Shown here: in pieces, positions 15,801 to 26,942 of the stretch
How the letters are laid out: the number at the start of each line of letters is the position of its first letter
How positions within the stretch are numbered: the stretch's first letter is position 1
Assembly: GCA_946481135.1 (NCBI GenBank)
Contig: CAMLMQ010000004.1
Span: 1-44,201, forward strand
Source of the DNA: an uncultured Microbacteriaceae bacterium
GTDB taxonomy: Bacteria; Actinomycetota; Actinomycetes; Actinomycetales; Microbacteriaceae
Reading direction: 5' to 3'
DNA: 44,201 nucleotides
The notes under the pieces: model-generated
Told to the model about the DNA's origin: nothing
What the model saw: only the letters and a program-made list of their open reading frames with translations
Databases searched by the model: none
Translations under genes and position numbers: made by a program

Positions 15801-16433
15801 TCATTCCCGGCGGCGCAGCAGGACGGCGACATCCTCCAGGTGGGCGTCCGTGCCGTCGGGCGCGACGGCGGCGCGCTCACGGTGCTCGGCGACGACCACC
15901 TCCCACGCGTCGTCGAGGCCGAGCGCCGCGATCTCTCCGGCGGCGTCGAGCAGCAACTCGTCATGGTGCGCATGCTCGGCCCACGGCGGCGGCGCGGCGT
16001 GCGACACGATCGCGACGTGGCCGCCCGGGGCGACGCGGGCGGCGGCGCGGCGCAGGATGTCGGCCCGCGGCAGCTCCTCGCGCGAGTGGAAGAAGGATGC
16101 CGTCACGAGGTCGACCTCGTGCGGCGGCTCCCAGGTCGCGAGGTCGTGCGCCTCGAAGGTCGCGCGGTCGTCGACCCCCGCCTCCGTCGCCGCGCCGCGG
16201 GCCCGGGTGACGGCGGTGGGCGAGATGTCGACGCCGAGCACCTCCCACCCCTGGCGGGCGAGCCAGATCGCGTCGGCGCCCTCGCCGCACCCGAGGTCGA
16301 CGGCACGGCCCGGGGTCAGGCCGGCCACGACGTCCACGAGCGTCGGGTTCGGGCGGCCCGACCAGCGCTGCGGGCTCTCGGCGTAGCGGAACTCCCACGC
16401 CTCGGCGGGGGTGACGTCGTGCTCGTGCTCCAC
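15801..16433 (-). CDS. class I SAM-dependent methyltransferase
   Basis: The 210-residue protein has the SAM-binding motif I AVDLGCGEGAD (44-54), an acidic motif II (VLGVDIS), a FEAHDL stretch and a motif near VAPGGHVAIVSH. This is a methyltransferase of the small thiopurine/tellurite-resistance-like type. No substrate-specific residues are recognised. The start is GTG at 16433, six bases after TAGGCT, so the transcript is probably leaderless. The gene is divergent from the PadR regulator with about 100 bases between. Confidence 0.88.
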   Translation of the reverse strand: MEHEHDVTPAEAWEFRYAESPQRWSGRPNPTLVDVVAGLTPGRAVDLGCGEGADAIWLARQGWEVLGVDISPTAVTRARGAATEAGVDDRATFEAHDLATWEPPHEVDLVTASFFHSREELPRADILRRAAARVAPGGHVAIVSHAAPPPWAEHAHHDELLLDAAGEIAALGLDDAWEVVVAEHRERAAVAPDGTDAHLEDVAVLLRRRE

Positions 16434-16439
16434 GCAGCG

Positions 16440-16445
16440 AGCCTA
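16440..16445 (-). promoter_or_regulatory. -10 element of a leaderless promoter for the methyltransferase
   Basis: TAGGCT on the minus strand ends six bases before the GTG at 16433. Confidence 0.55.
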
Positions 16446-16473
16446 GGCGGCGGCGCACCCGCGGCGCCGAGAT

Positions 16474-16499
16474 GAGCGATGTATCGTGAGATATCGCTC
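16474..16499 (+). promoter_or_regulatory. candidate PadR operator
   Basis: A 26-base dyad has perfect seven-base outer arms GAGCGAT/ATCGCTC and 10 of 13 pairs overall, with the TATC...GATA core typical of PadR sites. It covers a TATCGT hexamer that could be the -10 of the PadR gene, so autorepression is likely. The divergent methyltransferase may also be affected. Confidence 0.6.
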
Positions 16500-16534
16500 C
16501 CGCCGCCACGGCGGCACGACGAGAGGATTCCCGG

Positions 16535-17053
16535 ATGCGCAGCTCCGCCGGCTTCGACCTGTGGGAGGCCGTCGACTCCCTGCGTGACGCATTCGCGCCC
16601 CGACCGTCGGGACGCATGGCGCGCGGCGACGTGCGCGCCGCCATCCTCGCCGCGCTCACGACGGGACCCATGCACGGCTACCAGATCATCCAGGCGATCG
16701 AGTCGAGTTCGGGGGGCACCTGGAAGCCGAGCCCGGGCTCGGTCTACCCGACGCTGCAGTTGCTCGCCGACGAAGGGCTCGTTACGGCCGAGCAGGTCGC
16801 CGAGCGCAAGGTGTACTCCCTCACCGACGCGGGGCGTGCCGAGGCGTCGCAGGGTGCCGGCGGCACGCCGCCGTGGGAGAGCCGGATCGCGCGCGACGCC
16901 GAGCGGGTCGGCTCGCTGTCGAAGGCCGGGGCCGGTCTCGCGTCGGCGGCGGCACAGATCGCGCACAGCGCGTCGGCCGAGCAGACGGAGCGCGCCGTCG
17001 AGGTGCTCGACGAGGCGCGCCGCAAGCTCTACGCGATCCTCGCCGAGGGCTGA
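16535..17053 (+). CDS. PadR family transcriptional regulator
   Basis: The 172-residue protein has the PadR winged helix at about 33-105: AAILAALTTGPMHGYQI, a KPSPGSVYPTLQLL recognition segment and a wing ending in KVYSLTDAG. An Ala/Glu-rich helical C-terminal part for dimerisation follows (PadR subfamily with long C-terminus). ATG at 16535 has GAGAGGA upstream. An imperfect palindrome at 16474-16499 is the likely operator. The AarF-type kinase starts four bases after the stop, so the two form an operon. The ligand is unknown. Confidence 0.92.
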   Translation: MRSSAGFDLWEAVDSLRDAFAPRPSGRMARGDVRAAILAALTTGPMHGYQIIQAIESSSGGTWKPSPGSVYPTLQLLADEGLVTAEQVAERKVYSLTDAGRAEASQGAGGTPPWESRIARDAERVGSLSKAGAGLASAAAQIAHSASAEQTERAVEVLDEARRKLYAILAEG

Positions 17054-17057
17054 GCCG

Positions 17058-18755
17058 GTGTCGGACGCGCGCGGGACGATCCCCGCGCCCCCGCCCGACC
17101 GCGCCTCCCGGGCCCGCTACCGCCGCATCCTGCGGTTCGCGTCGCTCGCGCTCGCGCAGACCTGGTGGTTCGAGCTCGCTCTGCCGCGCCTCGGGCTCGG
17201 CCGCCTCGCCGCTCGCGGCCGCGTCGCGCGGCTGCGCCGCCTCGCGCGCCGCTTCCACGCGCTCGCCGTCGACCTCGGCGGACTCATGATCAAGGTCGGC
17301 CAGTTCATGTCGTCGCGCCTCGACGTGCTGCCGCCCGAGATCACGAGCGAGTTGGAGGGTCTGCAGGACGAGGTGCCCGCCGAGCCGTTCGACCGCATCC
17401 GCGCCCTCGCCGAGGCGGAGCTTGGGATGCCGCTGGAGCATGCCTACGCCTCGGTCGACCCGGTGCCGATCGCGGCTGCGTCGCTCGGTCAGGCCCACCG
17501 GGCCCGCCTCTCGCCGTCGCTCGCGGAGGAGCTCGGCACCGCCGACGTCGTGCTCAAGGTGCAGCGTCCCGGCATCCGCACGATCGTGGACACCGACCTC
17601 GCCGCGCTCCGCCGGGTGGGTCGCTGGGTGTCGCGGGTGCGGTTCGTGTCGTCGCGGGCGGACGCCCCCGCCCTCGTCGAGGAGTTCGCCACGACGAGCC
17701 TGGAGGAGATCGACTACCTGCACGAGGCCGCGAACGCCGAGCGCTTCGCCGCCGACTTCGCCGACGACGCCCGGGTCGCGATCCCCGCGATCGTGTGGGA
17801 GCGCACGACGACGCGCGTGCTCACCCTTCAGGATGTGACGGCGCTCAAGATCACCGACGTCGACGGCATCCGGGCCGCCGGGATTGACCCGCACGCCGTC
17901 GCGTCGGAGCTCGCGCGCGTCACCTTCCAGCAGCTCTTCGTGACCGGGTTCTTCCACGCCGACCCGCATCCCGGCAACCTCTTCGTCACGCCGGGTGCGG
18001 GGGCCGACGACTGGCGGCTCACCGTCATCGACTTCGGGATGATGGGCACCATCCCCGACGACACCCGCGACGGGCTCGTCGACTTCCTGTTCGCCGTCGT
18101 CGCGCGCGACAGCCGCGGCCTCGTCGCGGCCATCCAGCGCCTCGGAGTGCTGCTGCCCGCCGCCGACACCGTCGAGCTCGAGCGCGCGATGTCGGAACTC
18201 TTCGACCGTTTCGGAGGCGTCGGCATCGCCGACCTCCAGCGGGTCGACCCGCGTGAGTTCGAACGCTTCGCGGTGCGCTTCGGCGAGACCATCCGGGCGC
18301 TGCCGTTCCAGCTGCCTGAGAGCTTCCTGCTGCTCATCCGCACCGTCTCGCTCATCTCGGGCGTCACGAGCGCCCTCAACCGCGACTTCAACATGTGGGA
18401 TGCCGTCGACCCGTTCGCGCGCACCCTCATGGGCGGGGCCGGGGCCAGCACCCTGCGCGGAGCCGCACGGCAGGCCGGGGCGTTCGCGCGCATCCTCGTC
18501 GGGCTGCCGCGTCGGCTCGACGACCTCGCCGCCCGCGCCGAACGCGGGGAGCTCGCGGTGCGGGCGCCCGAGGTCGAGCGACGGCTGCGGGGCCTCGAGC
18601 GGGCGATGAGCCGCATCGGCGCGGCGATCGTGTTCGCGGCGCTCTTCGTCGGCGGCGTGATGCTGCGTTCCGACGACCCGACCCTGTCGTGGGTGCTGTG
18701 GGGGGTCTCCGTGGTGCCCGGGCTCGTCGCCATCCTGCCGCGGCGCGTGCGCTGA
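17058..18755 (+). CDS. ABC1/AarF (UbiB-like) atypical protein kinase family protein
   Basis: The 565-residue protein has the ABC1 signatures in order: the KVGQ motif (LMIKVGQFMSSR), the alanine-rich loop replacement AAASLGQAH, the VLKVQRPG lysine motif, a FFHADPHPGN catalytic loop and the metal-binding DFGMMG. Two membrane segments close the C-terminus. UbiB/COQ8 proteins are ATP-binding kinase-like proteins that support quinone or isoprenoid lipid handling. In an actinomycete that uses menaquinone, the target is unclear. GTG at 17058 lies four bases after the PadR stop with GAGGG upstream. Co-transcription with a PadR regulator suggests envelope-stress or compound-responsive expression. Confidence 0.93.
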   Translation: MSDARGTIPAPPPDRASRARYRRILRFASLALAQTWWFELALPRLGLGRLAARGRVARLRRLARRFHALAVDLGGLMIKVGQFMSSRLDVLPPEITSELEGLQDEVPAEPFDRIRALAEAELGMPLEHAYASVDPVPIAAASLGQAHRARLSPSLAEELGTADVVLKVQRPGIRTIVDTDLAALRRVGRWVSRVRFVSSRADAPALVEEFATTSLEEIDYLHEAANAERFAADFADDARVAIPAIVWERTTTRVLTLQDVTALKITDVDGIRAAGIDPHAVASELARVTFQQLFVTGFFHADPHPGNLFVTPGAGADDWRLTVIDFGMMGTIPDDTRDGLVDFLFAVVARDSRGLVAAIQRLGVLLPAADTVELERAMSELFDRFGGVGIADLQRVDPREFERFAVRFGETIRALPFQLPESFLLLIRTVSLISGVTSALNRDFNMWDAVDPFARTLMGGAGASTLRGAARQAGAFARILVGLPRRLDDLAARAERGELAVRAPEVERRLRGLERAMSRIGAAIVFAALFVGGVMLRSDDPTLSWVLWGVSVVPGLVAILPRRVR

Positions 18756-18767
18756 GCCGGGGCGTCG

Positions 18768-18849
18768 TGCGGAAGGTGGGACTCGAACCCACACGCCTCT
18801 CGGCACAGGAACCTAAATCCTGCGTGTCTACCGGTTTCACCACTCCCGC
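18768..18849 (-). tRNA. tRNA-Leu (anticodon UAG)
   Basis: On the minus strand the 82-base sequence folds as a class II tRNA. The acceptor stem GCGGGAG pairs with CTTCCGC (one G-T pair), and the D arm contains GGTAGAC. The anticodon loop TTTAGGT sits between CAGGA and TCCTG, a long variable arm follows, and the T arm is GGGTTCGAGTCCC. The anticodon TAG reads leucine CUN codons. The 3' CCA is not encoded. Similarity to E. coli tRNA-Leu(UAG) supports the call. Confidence 0.97.
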
Positions 18850-18894
18850 GCGCCGCCAGTCTAGAAGCCCGCCCGCGAGTCGGTCGGTGGTGCG

Positions 18895-18900
18895 TAGGGT
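18895..18900 (+). promoter_or_regulatory. -10 element of a leaderless promoter for the serine hydrolase
   Basis: TAGGGT is followed by CGACCC and the ATG at 18907. Confidence 0.55.
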
Positions 18901-18906
18901 CGACCC

Positions 18907-19908
18907 ATGGAGCTCGACGCCGAAGCCGTAGAAGCCGCGATCGCCGACGGGGAGTTCAGCGGGGTGGTGACGGTGGATGTCGGCGACCGCCGCGTGCTCG
19001 AGCGCGCTGCCGGTTTCGCCCACCGCGCCCACGGCATCCCGAACACGCCGACGACCCGGTTCGCCCTCGCGAGCGGCGGCAAGGGGTTCACCGCCCTCGC
19101 GGTGCTGCGTCTCGTCGAGGACGGGCGGCTCGCGCTCGACGACAGGGTGCGCCCGATCCTCGGCGACGACCTGCCGCTCATCGACGACGCCGTCACGATC
19201 GAGCATCTGCTGACCCACACGTCGGGCATCGGCGACTACCTCGACGAGAGCGGTGACCTCGAGATCTCCGACTACATCCTCAGCGTGCCGGTGCATACCC
19301 TCACCACCGCGGAGGCGTTCCTGCCCGTGCTCGACGGGTTCGCCCAGGTGTCGCCGCCGGGGGAGCGCGTCGCCTACAACAACGGAGCCTTCGTCGTGCT
19401 CGCGATCGTCGTCGAGCGGCTCGCCGGGGATCCGTTCCCCGAGTTCGTCGAACGCGAGGTCGTCGCCCGCGCAGGGCTCCAGCACACGGGGTTCCTCCGC
19501 TCCGACGACCTTCCGGGGGATGCCGCGTTCGGCTACCTCGACGCCGAGGGCAACCGCACCAACGTGCTGCACCTCCCCGTGCGCGGCAACGGCGACGGCG
19601 GGATCTACTCGACCGCCGACGATCTGCACGCGTTCTGGGGGGCGCTGCTCGGCGGTCGCATCCTCTCGCCGTCGATGGTCGCCGAGTTCGTTCGTCCGCG
19701 CGTCGCCGACGAGGACGAAGATGCGCGCATCGGCCTCGGGCTCTACCTGCACGCGACCGGTCCGGCGCTCTACCTCGAGGGCTACGACGCGGGGGTGTCG
19801 TTCCGGTCGACCCACGACCCGGCCACCGGCACGACCGCGACCGTGATCGGCAACACCTCCGAGGGTGCGTGGCCCTTCATCGCCGCCCTCGCTCCGCTGT
19901 TCGACTGA
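18907..19908 (+). CDS. beta-lactamase-family (class C-like) serine hydrolase
   Basis: The 333-residue protein has the SxxK nucleophile motif SGGK (Ser56, Lys59), LLTHTSGIGDY near 101 and the YxN motif YNN (157-159). It is a penicillin-binding-protein-fold esterase/peptidase relative. No signal peptide or lipobox is present, so a cytoplasmic enzyme is expected, unlike true beta-lactamases. The usual third HxG motif is not clear. The substrate is unknown. It is probably transcribed as a leaderless mRNA and the PHP gene follows after 39 bases. Confidence 0.9.
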   Translation: MELDAEAVEAAIADGEFSGVVTVDVGDRRVLERAAGFAHRAHGIPNTPTTRFALASGGKGFTALAVLRLVEDGRLALDDRVRPILGDDLPLIDDAVTIEHLLTHTSGIGDYLDESGDLEISDYILSVPVHTLTTAEAFLPVLDGFAQVSPPGERVAYNNGAFVVLAIVVERLAGDPFPEFVEREVVARAGLQHTGFLRSDDLPGDAAFGYLDAEGNRTNVLHLPVRGNGDGGIYSTADDLHAFWGALLGGRILSPSMVAEFVRPRVADEDEDARIGLGLYLHATGPALYLEGYDAGVSFRSTHDPATGTTATVIGNTSEGAWPFIAALAPLFD

Positions 19909-19935
19909 CCCCGTCCGGGCGGGGCACGGGACGGG

Positions 19936-19941
19936 CAGACT
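19936..19941 (+). promoter_or_regulatory. -10-like element for the PHP-domain gene
   Basis: CAGACT ends six bases before the GTG at 19948. The same hexamer and distance occur at 21584-21589. Confidence 0.4.
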
Positions 19942-19947
19942 GGGGGA

Positions 19948-20940
19948 GTGGACCCCGTCGATGCGCTCACCGAGATCGCGTACCTGCTGGAGCGGGAGCG
20001 GTCGAGCCGCTACAAGTCGAAGGCGTTCCGCACCGCGGCGGCGGCGATCACCGATCTCGACCCCGCCGTCCTGAACGACCCCGTGCGGCTCAAGGCCGTG
20101 CCCGGCGTCGGCGACTCGTCGTTCGCGGTCATCCGGCAGGCGCTCGCGGGGGAGGTGCCGGAGCGGCTGCTCGACCTGCGGGAACGCAACGGCCCGAAGC
20201 CCAGCGAGTTGCGCGGGCTGCTGCGCGGCGACCTGCACTCCCACTCGGAGTGGAGTGACGGCACGACCCCGATCGACGCGATGGTCGCCGGGGCGCTCAC
20301 ACTCGGGCACGAGTACCTCGCCCTCACCGACCACTCGCCGCGGCTGACGATCGCCCGCGGACTCTCCGCAGAGCGCCTCGAGGAGCAGCTCGGAGTCGTC
20401 GCCGGGTTCCGCGACGACGGATTCCGGCTGCTCACCGGCATCGAGGTCGACATCCACGAGGACGGCGCGCTCGACCAGACCGACGACCTGCTCGGCCGAC
20501 TGGATGTCGTGGTCGCGTCGGTGCACTCGAAACTGAAGTCCGACCCGCGCGAGATGACGAAGCGGATGCTGGGGGCCATCCGCAACCCGCACACCGACGT
20601 GCTCGGTCACGTCACGGGCCGGCTCGTCGAAGGATCCCGGGGGACGCGGCCCGGGTCGACGTTCGACGCCCGGGCGGTGTTCGGCGCGTGTGCCGAGGAG
20701 CGCGTCGCCGTCGAGATCAACTCCCGGCCCGAGCGGCAGGACCCGCCGGACGAGCTCATCCAGGTCGCGCTGGACGCCGGGTGCCTGTTCTCGATCGACT
20801 CCGACGCGCACGCCCCCGGGCAACTGTCGCTGCTCGACTACGGCGCGGAGAGGGCGGAGCGGATGGGCGTGCCGGCTGAGCGGATCGTCACGACGTGGCC
20901 GCTCGACGAGTTGCTGGAGTGGACCTCGCGCGCGCGTTAG
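19948..20940 (+). CDS. PHP-domain phosphoesterase with N-terminal helix-hairpin-helix (PolX-like without polymerase)
   Basis: The 330-residue protein starts with a Pol beta-type helix-hairpin-helix region (residues ~1-70: RYKSKAFRTAAAAI, then LKAVPGVGDSSFAVI). A full PHP domain follows with metal-binding motifs GDLHSHS (94-100), LTDHS (126-130), GIEVDI, SVHS and a C-terminal DSDAH. Bacterial PolX joins these parts through a polymerase core, but here that core is absent. The protein could act as a DNA 3' phosphatase/nuclease or AP endonuclease, or as another phosphoesterase. The HhH region implies DNA contact. The start is GTG at 19948. Confidence 0.87.
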   Translation: MDPVDALTEIAYLLERERSSRYKSKAFRTAAAAITDLDPAVLNDPVRLKAVPGVGDSSFAVIRQALAGEVPERLLDLRERNGPKPSELRGLLRGDLHSHSEWSDGTTPIDAMVAGALTLGHEYLALTDHSPRLTIARGLSAERLEEQLGVVAGFRDDGFRLLTGIEVDIHEDGALDQTDDLLGRLDVVVASVHSKLKSDPREMTKRMLGAIRNPHTDVLGHVTGRLVEGSRGTRPGSTFDARAVFGACAEERVAVEINSRPERQDPPDELIQVALDAGCLFSIDSDAHAPGQLSLLDYGAERAERMGVPAERIVTTWPLDELLEWTSRAR

Positions 20941-21010
20941 GCGACGCTTCCGCTGCTGTCAGTTGCTTGCGCCGCCGTGAGGACGCCCGCGCGTGCAACG
21001 AATGGGAGCG

Positions 21011-21577
21011 TTAGCGGGCGGGCCGGTCGAACGCCTGCGGTCCGAGCAGCACCGACCACAACCAGTGCACGGCCGTCTCGACAGGCGGTCGCGGGTCGCG
21101 GGTGAGCCACGCCTCCAAGACGCCGAGTACCGAGCCGGACAGACCTGCGGCCAGCACGTCGGGGGGCACATCGGAGAACGCGTCCTGGTGGGAGGTGGCG
21201 ACGGCGTCGATGACGATGCGCTGCACCCGGTCGCGGAGGCGCGCGAGCACGACCGGGGAACCGTGCTCGCCGAAGATGCGGGCGTAGACGGCGGCGTTCT
21301 GTTCGACGTGGCGCAGGTATTCGATGAGGATGGCGGGCGGCTGCTCGGTGATCTCGCTCATGACCGGGATCGACGTGCCGGCCTCTTCGACGACCGCGTC
21401 GATCGCGTCGGCGAGGAGGGTGTCCTTGTCGGAGTAGTGCTGGTAGAAGCTGCTGCGGTTGACGCCCGCACGCTCGGCGATGTCGGCGACGGAGATCTCG
21501 TCGAGGTCGCGTTCGCGGGCGAGTTCGAAGAGGGCCTCCTGCAGGCTGCGTCGCGTCCGCGCGATCCGGGGGTCCAC
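21011..21577 (-). CDS. TetR/AcrR family transcriptional regulator
   Basis: The 188-residue protein has an N-terminal TetR helix-turn-helix (LDEISVADIAERAGVNRSSFYQHYSDKDTLL, ~24-55) and a helical C-terminal ligand domain. The start is GTG at 21577, six bases after CAGACT. It is divergent from the MMPL transporter, and TCCGACA palindromes in the shared region are probable operators. It probably represses the transporter until an effector binds. Confidence 0.9.
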   Translation of the reverse strand: MDPRIARTRRSLQEALFELARERDLDEISVADIAERAGVNRSSFYQHYSDKDTLLADAIDAVVEEAGTSIPVMSEITEQPPAILIEYLRHVEQNAAVYARIFGEHGSPVVLARLRDRVQRIVIDAVATSHQDAFSDVPPDVLAAGLSGSVLGVLEAWLTRDPRPPVETAVHWLWSVLLGPQAFDRPAR

Positions 21578-21583
21578 CCCCCG

Positions 21584-21589
21584 AGTCTG
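21584..21589 (-). promoter_or_regulatory. -10-like element of a leaderless promoter for the TetR gene
   Basis: CAGACT on the minus strand ends six bases before the GTG at 21577. Confidence 0.45.
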
Positions 21590-21639
21590 TCAGCCCTGCG
21601 CGCGTCAGGCGGGTTTCGGCCGGGCTTCCCTGCGAGTTC

Positions 21640-21682
21640 TCCGACAATCGTCCGATTTCCGACATGTGTCGGATAGTGTCGG
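21640..21682 (+). promoter_or_regulatory. operator cluster and promoter of the MMPL transporter
   Basis: TCCGACATGTGTCGGA (21658-21673) has seven-base arms around two bases. Half sites TCCGACA (21640-21646) and TGTCGG (21677-21682) flank it. A TAGTGT -10 candidate (21674-21679) overlaps the right edge. Binding by the divergent TetR protein is inferred. Confidence 0.6.
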
Positions 21683-21740
21683 TCGCAGCCCGACGACGTG
21701 CGCCGCATCTGCTCCTCCACCCTCGTCGAAAGGCCCGCTC

Positions 21741-24278
21741 GTGGCTCGACTGCTCGCCCGACTCGGTCGCTTCTCCGCTCGCAAGCCCTGGACGGTCATC
21801 GTCGGATGGCTCGTGCTGCTCGGCCTCGCCGGCGGCGCCTTCCTCGCCTTCGGCGGCAGCCTCGCGAGCGGCTTCAGCATCCCGAACACCCCGACGCAGC
21901 AGGTGACCGACCGCCTGAACGACGAGCTCGACGGCGTGGGAGGAGCCGTCGGCACCGTGGTGTTCCAGACCGACGACGGGTCTGCCTTCACCGACGCGCA
22001 GCGCGAGGCGATCGCCGACGCCCTCGCCGACGTCGAACGCCTCGACCGTGTCGCCGAGGTCGTCGACCCGTTCGCGACCGAACAGCAGCTCGCCGACCAG
22101 GCCCAGCAGCTCGCCGACGGTCAGGACCAACTGGATGCGGGCGCCGCCCAGCTCGACGCGGCGCAGGCGCAACTCGACGCCGGCCGTGCGCAGGCGGAAG
22201 CAGCGGGCCTCGCCGACGCGCTCGCCGCGCAGTTCGAGGCTCAGCAGTCCGAGCTCGATGCGAGCCGGGCCGAACTCACCGAGCAGCAGGAACGACTCAC
22301 CCTCGGCCAGACCCTCGCCGACAACGCGAGCGCGCTCGTCACCGTCTCCGACGACGGGGCCACTGCGCTCGGCGCGGTCGTGTTCGACGCGACGCTGTTC
22401 GACCTCGACCCCACCGACCGGCTCGTCGTCACCGAGACGCTTCAGGATGCCGACATCCCCGGTGTCACCCTGGAGTACTCGGCCGAGCTCACGAGCTCCC
22501 TCGAGGGCATCCTCGGCGTCGGCGAGATCGTCGGCGTGCTCATCGCCGCGGTCGTGCTCGTCGTGGTCTTCGGCGCCCTGCTGCCGGCTGTGCTGCCGCT
22601 CGTCTCGTCGATCATCGGCGTCGGAGTCGGCGTCGCCGGGTCGCTCGCGTTCTCGGGCGTCGTCGAGATGGCGTCCGTCACCCCCGTGCTCGGCGTCATG
22701 CTCGGCCTCGCGGTCGGTATCGACTACGCCCTCTTCATCGTGCACCGCCACCGGCGGCAGCTGAAGGCGGGCGGCTCGCTGGAGCGGGAGGCGATCCGCG
22801 ACTCGATCGGGCTCGCCAACGGCACAGCCGGCAACGCGGTCGTCTTCGCCGGATCGACCGTCTTCATCGCGCTGCTCGCGCTCAACGTCACCGGCATCCC
22901 GTTCCTCGGCGTCATGGGTACGGTCGGGGCGGTGTGCGTGCTCATCGCGGTGCTCGTCGCGATCACCCTCACGCCGGCGCTGCTCGGCCTGCTCGGCAAG
23001 CGCGTCCTGGGTCGCCGGGCGCGCGCGAGGCTCGGCTCCGGGGCGCACGCCGCGTCGCCCGTGAAGGCGATGCCCACGTGGCGGGCGATCGTCTCGGCCG
23101 TGCTCGCGATCGGCATCCTGCTCGTCGCGGCGATCCCGGCGCTCTCGCTGCGCCTCGGCCTGCCCGACGGGTCGAGCGAGCCCGAGGACTCGACCCAGTA
23201 CCGGTCGTACATGATCGTCGCCGAGGAGTTCGGCGCCGGACGCAACGGCACGCTCGTCGTCACGGCCGAGCCCGCCACCCCGGTCGACGCCGACGACGAC
23301 CTCGCCGTGCTGCGCCTGCAGGTCGAGATCGAAGACGTGATCATGGCGCAGGACGACGTCGCCGCCGTCGCGCCCGTGGGTGTCGCCGCCGACGGCGAGC
23401 TGCTCGCGTTCCAGGTCATCCCCGAGGAGGGGCCGTCGTCGGTGAGCACCGAGCAGCTCGTCGGCGACCTCCGCGCGCTCTCCCCGATCGACACCGCCGA
23501 CAACGGGGAGGCCGTGCTCGGCGTCGCCGGTCAGGCGAGCGGCAACATCGACATCTCCGCCGCCCTCGCCGACGCGCTGCCGGTGTACCTCGCGGTCGTG
23601 ATCGGACTCTCGATCCTCATCATGATCGTCGTCTTCCGGTCGCTGCTCGTGCCGATCATCGCGACCGGCGGGTTCCTGCTGTCGTTCTTCGCCGCCCTCG
23701 GCGCCGTCACCGCGATCTACCAGTGGGGCTGGCTCGGCGACGTGTTCGGTGTGCACGACCCCGGGCCCGTGCTCAACTTCGCGCCCGTCATCCTCGTCGG
23801 GGTGCTCTTCGGTCTCGCGATGGACTACCAGCTCTTCATCGCGTCGGGCATGCGCGAGGCGTTCGTGCACGGGATGCCGGCCCGCACCGCGGTCGTCGCC
23901 GGTGTGCGGGGCGCGCGCGCCGTCGTGACCGCCGCGGCGATCATCATGATCTCGGTGTTCGGCGGCTTCATCTTCAGCCACCTCGCGATGATCCGCCCCC
24001 TCGGGTTCGGCATGGCGGTGGGCGTGCTCTTCGACGCGTTCGTCGTGCGGCTGCTGCTCATGCCCGCGCTCATGCACCTGCTCGGGCGCTCCGCGTGGTG
24101 GCTGCCGACGTGGCTCGACCGCATCCTGCCCAATGTCGACGTCGAGGGCGCCTCGCTCGAACGGGATGCCGCGAGCGCGTCGGCGCTGCACGGGCACCAC
24201 GGCGCCCGGGCGCGCCCGGTGGCGGCCAAGCCGGTCGCCGCGAAGTCGGGCGCCCGCGCGCGCGCCCGACACCGCTAG
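21741..24278 (+). CDS. MMPL/RND family transporter
   Basis: The 845-residue protein has a first membrane segment near 20-40 and an extracytoplasmic domain containing a Gln/Ala-rich coiled coil (~105-185). Two blocks of about five membrane segments follow (~245-430 and ~610-800), separated by a second extracytoplasmic loop. The GIDYALFIVHRHRR and GLAMDYQLFIASGMRE motifs carry the conserved aspartates of proton-driven MMPL transporters. Relatives export lipids, siderophores or drugs. GTG at 21741 has AAAGG eight bases upstream. The tail is basic and Ala/Arg-rich. Control by the divergent TetR regulator is likely, and the substrate is unknown. Confidence 0.92.
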   Translation: MARLLARLGRFSARKPWTVIVGWLVLLGLAGGAFLAFGGSLASGFSIPNTPTQQVTDRLNDELDGVGGAVGTVVFQTDDGSAFTDAQREAIADALADVERLDRVAEVVDPFATEQQLADQAQQLADGQDQLDAGAAQLDAAQAQLDAGRAQAEAAGLADALAAQFEAQQSELDASRAELTEQQERLTLGQTLADNASALVTVSDDGATALGAVVFDATLFDLDPTDRLVVTETLQDADIPGVTLEYSAELTSSLEGILGVGEIVGVLIAAVVLVVVFGALLPAVLPLVSSIIGVGVGVAGSLAFSGVVEMASVTPVLGVMLGLAVGIDYALFIVHRHRRQLKAGGSLEREAIRDSIGLANGTAGNAVVFAGSTVFIALLALNVTGIPFLGVMGTVGAVCVLIAVLVAITLTPALLGLLGKRVLGRRARARLGSGAHAASPVKAMPTWRAIVSAVLAIGILLVAAIPALSLRLGLPDGSSEPEDSTQYRSYMIVAEEFGAGRNGTLVVTAEPATPVDADDDLAVLRLQVEIEDVIMAQDDVAAVAPVGVAADGELLAFQVIPEEGPSSVSTEQLVGDLRALSPIDTADNGEAVLGVAGQASGNIDISAALADALPVYLAVVIGLSILIMIVVFRSLLVPIIATGGFLLSFFAALGAVTAIYQWGWLGDVFGVHDPGPVLNFAPVILVGVLFGLAMDYQLFIASGMREAFVHGMPARTAVVAGVRGARAVVTAAAIIMISVFGGFIFSHLAMIRPLGFGMAVGVLFDAFVVRLLLMPALMHLLGRSAWWLPTWLDRILPNVDVEGASLERDAASASALHGHHGARARPVAAKPVAAKSGARARARHR

Positions 24279-24299
24279 GCGGCTCCGAGCGGGAGCAGC

Positions 24300-26773
<2,474 letters not shown>

Positions 26774-26942
26774 GTCGGCCTTCGGGATTCGGGACGACTT
26801 CCCAGCCGACAGAGATGAGCGGATGCTCCAGATACTCCGACGCTAGCGGACGTACCTGGACGTCGGCAGGTCGCCACCCGCACGCCGGGTGTCGATCACG
26901 AGCGTCTCGTGGGTCGGGCTGAGGGCCTCGACCCCCCGTGCC
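26774..26942. promoter_or_regulatory. intergenic region upstream of the desaturase
   Basis: The stretch holds no gene. On the minus strand TAGCGT (26840-26845) could be the desaturase -10 with a leader of about 60 bases. No strong palindrome or riboswitch-like structure is seen. Confidence 0.25.

Noticed and set aside
20937..24272. A 1111-codon open frame on the minus strand opposite the MMPL gene
   Set aside because: It is an antisense shadow caused by high GC at third codon positions. Its translation is Arg/Glu/His-rich low complexity with no domain, and it spans several real genes.
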